16,155 nucleotides of DNA from Rhodospirillaceae bacterium CCH5-H10. Its GTDB lineage: Bacteria > Pseudomonadota > Alphaproteobacteria > Reyranellales > Reyranellaceae. Shown here one piece after another: positions 5,450 to 16,155 of the stretch (its first letter is position 1; every line of letters begins with the position of its first letter). Location of the stretch: contig LSKJ01000330.1 of NCBI GenBank assembly GCA_001557035.1, positions 1 to 16,155 on the forward strand, given 5' to 3'. The translations under genes were made by a program, and so were the position numbers. The notes below the pieces were generated by a model. It was not told the DNA's origin. It made no database searches and saw nothing but the letters and a program-made list of their open reading frames with translations.

Positions 5450-6370
5450 ATGGCCGATCCCTCGCCCACACGGGTCACGCGCGAACATTGGGGCTTCCTG
5501 TGCGGCTCGATCATGGCGCTGGGCGCGTCGCTGTCGTTCGCCGCGGCGCGCGCCGGCATCCTGGACGGGCTGGGCGCCGTCGACATGATCTTCGCCCGCT
5601 ACGTGGTGGCGGGCGCGATCATGCTGCCGCTGCTTCTGCGCTATGGCGTGCGCGACCTCGCCGGCATTGGCCTGCGCCGATCGCTGATCCTGACCGTGCT
5701 GGGCGGCGCCCCTTTCGCGCTGCTGCAGACCGGCGGCTACGGCTTCGCCCCCTTGGCGCATGGCGCGGTCATCGCACCCTCGACCGTCACCATCGTCAGT
5801 ACCATCGGGGCCGCGCTGTTCCTGCGCGAGCGATTGAGCCGCAGCCACCTCGTCGGCGCCGCCATCGTGCTCGCGGGCATCTTCCTGATCGGATGGGACG
5901 GGCTCACCCAGCCCTCCGGCGAACGCGCCTGGCTGGGCGATCTCCTGTTCTTCGCGTCGAGCGTGCTGTGGGCCGGCTTCACCCTGCTGCTGCGGCACTG
6001 GCGTCTGCCGGCCCTGCAGGCGACCGCCGTCGTGGCCGTGCTGTCCTTCGTCCTGACCACGCCCATCTATCTCGCCGTGATGGGCGTCGCGCACCTGCAG
6101 GCGCTGCCGCTCGGCATGCTGGCGTTCCAGGGCTTGGTCCAGGGCGGGCTGCAGGGGGCCATCACCATGGTGGCCTACAGCCAGGCCGTGATCTTCCTCG
6201 GCGTCAGTCGCGCCGTGCTGTTCCCGGCGATCGTGCCGGCCTTGTCGGTGCTGGTGGGCATTCCGATCGTGGGTGAGATCCCCGGCGCGCTGCAGATCGG
6301 TGGTCTGTGCCTGGTCACGCTCGGCTTGATGACGACGGTCGGGTTGTTCCGCCGGCTTGGCCTGCGCTGA
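5450..6370 (+). CDS. DMT-superfamily (EamA) inner-membrane transporter
   Basis: A 306-residue hydrophobic protein with about ten predicted membrane segments in two EamA repeats. The first repeat begins with GFLCGSIMALGASLSFAAAR and holds MIFARYVVAGAIMLPLLL; it ends near LVGAAIVLAGIFLIGWDG. The second starts with WLGDLLFFASSVLWAGFTLLL and ends in GALQIGGLCLVTLGLM. This two-repeat plan and length are usual for drug/metabolite transporters, which export amino acids, metabolites or drugs; the substrate cannot be predicted. It is divergent from the TetR-led selenoprotein operon and may share its control. It converges on the secreted-protein gene with 18 bp between the stops. Confidence 0.88.
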   Translation: MADPSPTRVTREHWGFLCGSIMALGASLSFAAARAGILDGLGAVDMIFARYVVAGAIMLPLLLRYGVRDLAGIGLRRSLILTVLGGAPFALLQTGGYGFAPLAHGAVIAPSTVTIVSTIGAALFLRERLSRSHLVGAAIVLAGIFLIGWDGLTQPSGERAWLGDLLFFASSVLWAGFTLLLRHWRLPALQATAVVAVLSFVLTTPIYLAVMGVAHLQALPLGMLAFQGLVQGGLQGAITMVAYSQAVIFLGVSRAVLFPAIVPALSVLVGIPIVGEIPGALQIGGLCLVTLGLMTTVGLFRRLGLR

Positions 6371-6388
6371 AAGCGCGGGCCGCCGAGA

Positions 6389-6395
<7 letters not shown>
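6364..6395. terminator. Inverted repeat across the two convergent gene ends
   Basis: GCGCTGA (6364-6370) pairs with TCAGCGC (6389-6395) around an 18-nt GC-rich loop. It covers the stop codon of the DMT transporter and that of the opposing gene. It might act as a bidirectional transcription end, but it lacks a U-tract on either strand, so this is weak. Confidence 0.25.
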
Positions 6396-11760
<5,365 letters not shown>

Positions 11761-11847
11761 GTTTTGGTCGCCGTAGTCAGGGCCGGATTGGATTGTTTTT
11801 CTGGCCCGTTCCCAGGGCCGCGAAAGGCACCGCAGGAACGGTTGAAA

Positions 11848-11875
11848 AGTATATCACGCCGACTGCTCGCGGGAA
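11848..11875 (-). promoter_or_regulatory. Candidate sigma-70 promoter of dnaN-recF-gyrB
   Basis: On the minus strand, TATACT (11853-11848) is a near-consensus -10. TTCCCG (11875-11870), 16 nt upstream, is a poor -35. It lies about 88 bp before the dnaN start, in an otherwise gene-free gap. A hairpin-forming stretch (11871-11892, GGGAA and TTCCC arms) overlaps the -35. Confidence 0.5.
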
Positions 11876-11921
11876 GCGATTTCGCTTTTCCCAGAGGCAT
11901 TTAGGGCCTGTGGTGCGACGC

Positions 11922-11947
11922 AAAACAGGCCCCTTGCGGGGCCTGTT
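11922..11947 (-). terminator. Rho-independent terminator of dnaA
   Basis: A perfect 10-bp stem, AACAGGCCCC with GGGGCCTGTT (11924-11933 and 11938-11947), and a 4-nt loop. On the minus strand it is followed by UUUUG, a short U-tract. It starts 25 bp beyond the dnaA stop. Confidence 0.8.
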
Positions 11948-11972
11948 CTACATCTGGTGCCAGTGGTTTTGA

Positions 11973-13456
<1,484 letters not shown>

Positions 13457-13460
<4 letters not shown>

Positions 13461-13921
13461 GTTTGTCTCCAGGGAAGCCCCACTGCCTTCCAACCTCCCG
13501 TCGCACCGCGCTTGCCGTGCGGGTCGAGAGGCCCCTCAAAGCCGTCTGCCACATTGAGACACGTACTGTAGCCGGCCGAGGCGGCAGCTTTCGCCGCCGC
13601 GACCGAACGAACGCCACTCCGACACAAGAAAAGCAAAGGAGTCGCCTTGTCCGCCACAGCACCCGTCAGGGTGGCGACGAACTCGGGATTGACCTGCATG
13701 GCCGGGAAGACCTGCCATTCGACCAGGCCCGGCTTCTTGTCCAGGCTGGCCAGGTCGGGAACGCCGACATAGTTCCACTCGGCTCGCGTGCGGACGTCGA
13801 TCAGGATCGCATCCTTCTGCTCGCCAAGAATCTTCCACGCTACTGCAGGAGTTACATCGCCGGTGTAGCCGGCGGCGGGGGACACTTCGTATGCGCCGGC
13901 GATCTTCTTATCGTTCGACAT
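13457..13921 (-). CDS. Rhodanese-like domain protein (single domain)
   Basis: A single-domain rhodanese of 154 residues. AILIDVRTRAEWNYVGVPD (38-56) is the CH2A-like start. The active-site loop LLFLCRSGVRS carries the catalytic Cys100, followed by AAAKAAASAGYSTCLNVADGFEG with the conserved GF.G segment. Such proteins accept sulfane sulfur as a cysteine persulfide, or transfer it. The physiological acceptor is unknown. I chose the ATG at 13921 (MSNDKKIAGAYEVSP), preceded by a G-rich ribosome site. A longer reading from 13996 adds a non-conserved stretch. It overlaps dnaA by 4 nt (GTGA), so the dnaA message probably includes it. Confidence 0.9.
13467..13470 (-). promoter_or_regulatory. Shine-Dalgarno deciding the GTG start of dnaA
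   Basis: GGAG on the minus strand, 6 nt before the GTG (13460-13458) and located in the last codons of the rhodanese gene. The later ATGs at 13409 and 13385 have no clearly better site, although 13385 follows a G-rich stretch. Confidence 0.5.
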
Positions 13922-14433
13922 GGCCCCCGCTTTCATTCGTCGAAGCGAGGCGTTGTCTGGCGAGCCAGCGACCTTGGGCGACACACAACACGGCAAGAGA
14001 GGACGAGGGATCTTCGGCGAGCGTCACTTATGGGACGCTTCATCTTCCTTCTATCGTCGAACTTGCGAAGCGTTGTGTACCTGTCTCCCTCGTTCGTCGT
14101 TCGATGGAGAGGAATCCCCTCTTCTCCATCTGGCTCGCGATCCAGCGCCCCACGCCCACCGCGATGTCCCGACTCTTATCCAGACTCTCCGAAGCGCGCA
14201 AACGATTCACACGACGAACACCGCACGCTATTCATACACTTCGCGACGTTGCTCGATTGACAAGTTGGTCGAAGCGATTTCGTGCAACGTCGATCGCGAA
14301 GGCACTCTCAACATCTAGCGCTTGGCGATGCGCATCGTTCGATAAATCCGAATCGTATGTCGTTCGGCCAATCGACGACCAAACGTTCATTGTCGAATCG
14401 CGCCGAGATTTTTTTTCGAGTCCGTCATCGCCC
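13922..14433. promoter_or_regulatory. Gene-free dnaA upstream region; candidate oriC or cell-cycle control region
   Basis: Between the rhodanese start and the rpsT terminator no coding sequence is convincing; the small readings here are low-quality. Base composition shifts: sampled lines are about 50% A+T, against about 35% in the genes. Seven GANTC sites occur at 14112, 14171, 14183, 14204, 14350, 14395 and 14418. A near-consensus DnaA box, TTATCCAGA (14176-14184), is present, plus a perfect 12-bp palindrome CGATGCGCATCG (14326-14337) and a run of eight T (14409-14416). GANTC is the CcrM methylation site of alphaproteobacteria and marks cell-cycle promoters and origins there. The rhodanese-dnaA promoter must lie here but I cannot place it. 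Calling it oriC is inference, as many alphaproteobacteria place oriC near hemE. Confidence 0.55.
14171..14187 (+). promoter_or_regulatory. DnaA-box-like site flanked by two GANTC sites
   Basis: GACTC (14171-14175), TTATCCAGA (14176-14184, eight of nine matches to TTATCCACA) and a second GACTC (14183-14187) that overlaps its last two bases. If bound by DnaA, its occupancy could depend on adenine methylation on both sides. Only this one good box is seen, so it may be chance. Confidence 0.4.
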
Positions 14434-14465
14434 CAAAAGAAAACGCCGCTCGTATGAGCGGCGTT
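14434..14465 (-). terminator. Rho-independent terminator of rpsT
   Basis: A perfect 10-bp stem, AACGCCGCTC (14442-14451) with GAGCGGCGTT (14456-14465), and a GTAT loop. On the minus strand it is followed by UUUUCUUUU. It ends about 30 bp after the rpsT stop, so rpsT is a monocistronic unit. Confidence 0.92.
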
Positions 14466-14496
14466 CACAAACTCTGCAGCGAGGCTTCTGGAAGGA

Positions 14497-14760
14497 TCAG
14501 CCCATCGCCTTGATGCGGGCCGACAGACGCGACACGCGGCGCGATGCTGCGTTCTTGGTCACGATGCGCTTGGTGGCGCCGCGCTGGATCTCCGGCTGCG
14601 CCAGACGCAGCGCCTCCTGGGCGGCCTTCTTGTCACCCGAGGCGATCGCTTCCTCGACCTTCTTCACCGAACCGCGCACGCGGCTGCGGCGCGCCGTGTT
14701 CACGGCGGTGCGGCGCTCGGTCTGGCGGGCGCGCTTCTCGGCCGACTTGTGATTAGCCAT
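14497..14760 (-). CDS. rpsT: 30S ribosomal protein S20
   Basis: A small, very basic protein of 87 residues, the standard S20 length. [17 protein letters not shown] is the canonical beginning, and the [17 protein letters not shown] end is typical. It binds 16S rRNA early in 30S assembly. GAGGA lies 7 nt before the ATG. Its own sigma-70 promoter and strong terminator bracket it. The rpsT-dnaA adjacency is common in alphaproteobacteria. Confidence 0.98.
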   Translation of the reverse strand: MANHKSAEKRARQTERRTAVNTARRSRVRGSVKKVEEAIASGDKKAAQEALRLAQPEIQRGATKRIVTKNAASRRVSRLSARIKAMG

Positions 14761-14787
14761 AATAGTCCTCGTTATTCGAAGGGCGCG

Positions 14788-14816
14788 CTTATACGGGCCG
14801 GTTGAGGGCCGGTCAA
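14788..14816 (-). promoter_or_regulatory. Sigma-70 promoter of rpsT
   Basis: On the minus strand, -35 TTGACC (14816-14811) and -10 TATAAG (14793-14788) are separated by exactly 17 nt. Transcription should start near 14781, leaving a leader of about 20 nt with the GAGGA site. This is the best promoter match in the window. Confidence 0.85.
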
Positions 14817-14835
14817 GTTTGCCAAAACCGCGAAA

Positions 14836-15618
14836 TCAGCGGTGTTTCCAGCCCGGCTTGCGCTTCTCGGCGAAGGCGGCCATGCCCTCGGACCGGTCGT
14901 CGAAGGCAAAAGTGGCATGGAAGGTGCGACGTTCGAAGCGCACGCCCTCCGAAAGGGTCGTTTCGAAGGCACGATTCACGGCTTCCTTGGCGACCATGGT
15001 GGCGGGCAGCGACATGCCGGCGATCTTCTCGGCCGTGGCGATGGCATCGTCCATCAGCTGCGCCAGCGGCACGACGCGGCTGACCAGGCCGCAGCGCTCG
15101 GCCTCGGCTGCATCCATCATGCGGCCCGTCAGGACCATGTCCATCGCCTTCGACTTGCCGACATACCGCGGCAGGCGCTGGGTGCCGCCGGCGCCCGGGA
15201 TCGTGCCGAGCGTGATCTCCGGCTGGCCGAACTTTGCATTGTCCGCAGCGATGATGAAATCACACATCATGGCCATCTCGCAGCCACCGCCCAGGGCATA
15301 GCCCGCCACCGCGGCGACGATCGGCTTGCGGACCTGGCTCACCTTCTCCCAGCCGACGGTGATGAAGTCCTGCAGGAAGACGTCCTGATAGGTCTTCTCC
15401 TTCATCTCCTTGATGTCGGCGCCGGCGGCGAAGGCCTTGTCGCTGCCGGTGAGGACCATGCAGCCGATGTTGGGATCGGCTTCGAACGCATCGAGCGCCT
15501 GGCCGAGTTCGCGCACCAGATCGGCGCAGAGCGCGTTCAGCGCCTTCGGACGGTTGAGGCGGATGATGCCGACCCGGCCCCGGGTCTCCGTCTGGATGTT
15601 CTCGTATGCCGCGGTCAT
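14836..15618 (-). CDS. Enoyl-CoA hydratase (crotonase family)
   Basis: A 260-residue crotonase-fold enzyme that hydrates 2-enoyl-CoA in beta-oxidation. [13 protein letters not shown] (18-30) and [11 protein letters not shown] (62-72, oxyanion/CoA site) are present. [16 protein letters not shown] and [19 protein letters not shown] carry Glu114 and Glu134, the two catalytic glutamates with the 20-residue spacing of true hydratases. The ATG at 15618 has AGGAG 9 nt upstream. The longer reading from 15717 adds sequence that overlaps mutM and is rejected. It starts 26 bp after mutM and is probably in the same transcript. Confidence 0.93.
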   Translation of the reverse strand: MTAAYENIQTETRGRVGIIRLNRPKALNALCADLVRELGQALDAFEADPNIGCMVLTGSDKAFAAGADIKEMKEKTYQDVFLQDFITVGWEKVSQVRKPIVAAVAGYALGGGCEMAMMCDFIIAADNAKFGQPEITLGTIPGAGGTQRLPRYVGKSKAMDMVLTGRMMDAAEAERCGLVSRVVPLAQLMDDAIATAEKIAGMSLPATMVAKEAVNRAFETTLSEGVRFERRTFHATFAFDDRSEGMAAFAEKRKPGWKHR

Positions 15619-15644
15619 TCCTGTTCTCCTTGAACGTGCCTTAG

Positions 15645-16155
15645 CTAGCGCTGGCAGCGGGCGCAATAGAAGGTGGACCGCCCCGCCTGCACCAGCCGCT
15701 TTACGGTATGGCCGCAATCGCGCGTCGGGCAGGCGATGCCGGCCCGGTCGTAGACGTTGAAGCGGGTCTGGAAATAGCCCAGCTCGCCGCCCGGCTGGAC
15801 ATGGTCGCGCAGGGTCGACCCGCCATCCTCGATCGACCGCAGCAGCACCCGCTTGATCGCCTCGACCAGGCGGTCGGCGCGCTCGCCCTTGACCGTGTGG
15901 GCCGAGCGGCGGGGCGAGATGCCCGCCAGGAACAGCGCCTCGCAGGCATAGATGTTGCCGACGCCGACCAGCGTCTTCTGATCCAGCAGGGCGGCCTTGA
16001 TCGGGGTCTTTCGGCCGGCCAGCCGGGCCGTCAGCACGTCGCTGGTGAAGGCGTCTTCCAGCGGCTCAGGCCCCAGGCTCTTGAAATACTTGTGCGAGGG
16101 GACGGCCTCGTCGGCCACCAGCACCATCAGGCCGAAGCGGCGGGCGTCGTTGAAC
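15645..16155 (-). CDS. mutM: Formamidopyrimidine-DNA glycosylase, C-terminal part (cut by window edge)
   Basis: The 3' portion of mutM (fpg), which removes 8-oxoguanine and nicks at the site. The visible 169 residues start mid-protein with FNDARRFG, the family's DxRRFG loop. They include the helix-two-turn-helix region ([31 protein letters not shown]), with the conserved GVGNIYA motif. The C-terminal zinc finger has Cys in CPTRDC and CARC, and ends FYCARCQR. The N-terminal catalytic proline lies beyond the window. Confidence 0.95.
   Translation of the reverse strand, partial: FNDARRFGLMVLVADEAVPSHKYFKSLGPEPLEDAFTSDVLTARLAGRKTPIKAALLDQKTLVGVGNIYACEALFLAGISPRRSAHTVKGERADRLVEAIKRVLLRSIEDGGSTLRDHVQPGGELGYFQTRFNVYDRAGIACPTRDCGHTVKRLVQAGRSTFYCARCQR

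Noticed and set aside
14036..14420. A full array of DnaA boxes proving oriC
   Set aside because: Only one eight-of-nine match was found; other TTATNCACA-like sites have six or fewer matches. Origin status is kept as a hypothesis only.

Overview
The window is high-GC, densely coded DNA from the chromosome of an alphaproteobacterium. The order mutM - enoyl-CoA hydratase - rpsT - (intergenic) - rhodanese - dnaA - dnaN - recF - gyrB on the minus strand matches origin-proximal regions of Rhodospirillales/Reyranella-like alphaproteobacteria. The exact genus is inference from gene order and base composition only.

Right half (about 6.4-16.2 kb): a replication and housekeeping block, all on the minus strand. 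It holds the 3' part of mutM (cut by the window edge), an enoyl-CoA hydratase, rpsT with a clear promoter and terminator, and a gene-free stretch of about 575 bp. That stretch is richer in A+T than the genes and carries seven GANTC (CcrM-type) sites in 311 bp. It is either the dnaA control region or a candidate origin. Then follow a rhodanese gene overlapping dnaA by a GTGA junction, a terminator after dnaA, a separate promoter for dnaN, recF overlapping dnaN by ATGA, gyrB, and a small secreted protein overlapping the gyrB end.

Left half (1-6.4 kb): accessory genes. A MmyB/MltR-type HTH regulator is divergent from a two-gene unit (four-TM membrane protein, PaaI-like thioesterase), with a near-perfect palindrome between them. 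Convergent to this lies a compact five-gene minus-strand operon: TetR regulator - DUF1330 protein - peroxiredoxin-like protein - GrdB/PrdB-like reductase - exported redoxin. A DMT-family transporter diverges from it.

The main discovery is in this operon. The third and fourth genes each contain one in-frame TGA exactly at the redox-active position (U-P-Y-C in the peroxiredoxin-like protein, U-P-A-C in the GrdB-like protein). Each TGA is followed at the right distance by a hairpin with a G-containing apical loop, as expected for a bacterial SECIS. I read both as selenoproteins, which standard gene calling would split or discard. Two adjacent selenoprotein genes with a Cys-containing (W-C-P-Y-C) redoxin under a TetR regulator suggest a selenium-dependent thiol/peroxide redox operon of unknown substrate. 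The Sec machinery (selA, selB, selC, selD) is not in this window and must exist elsewhere for this to hold.
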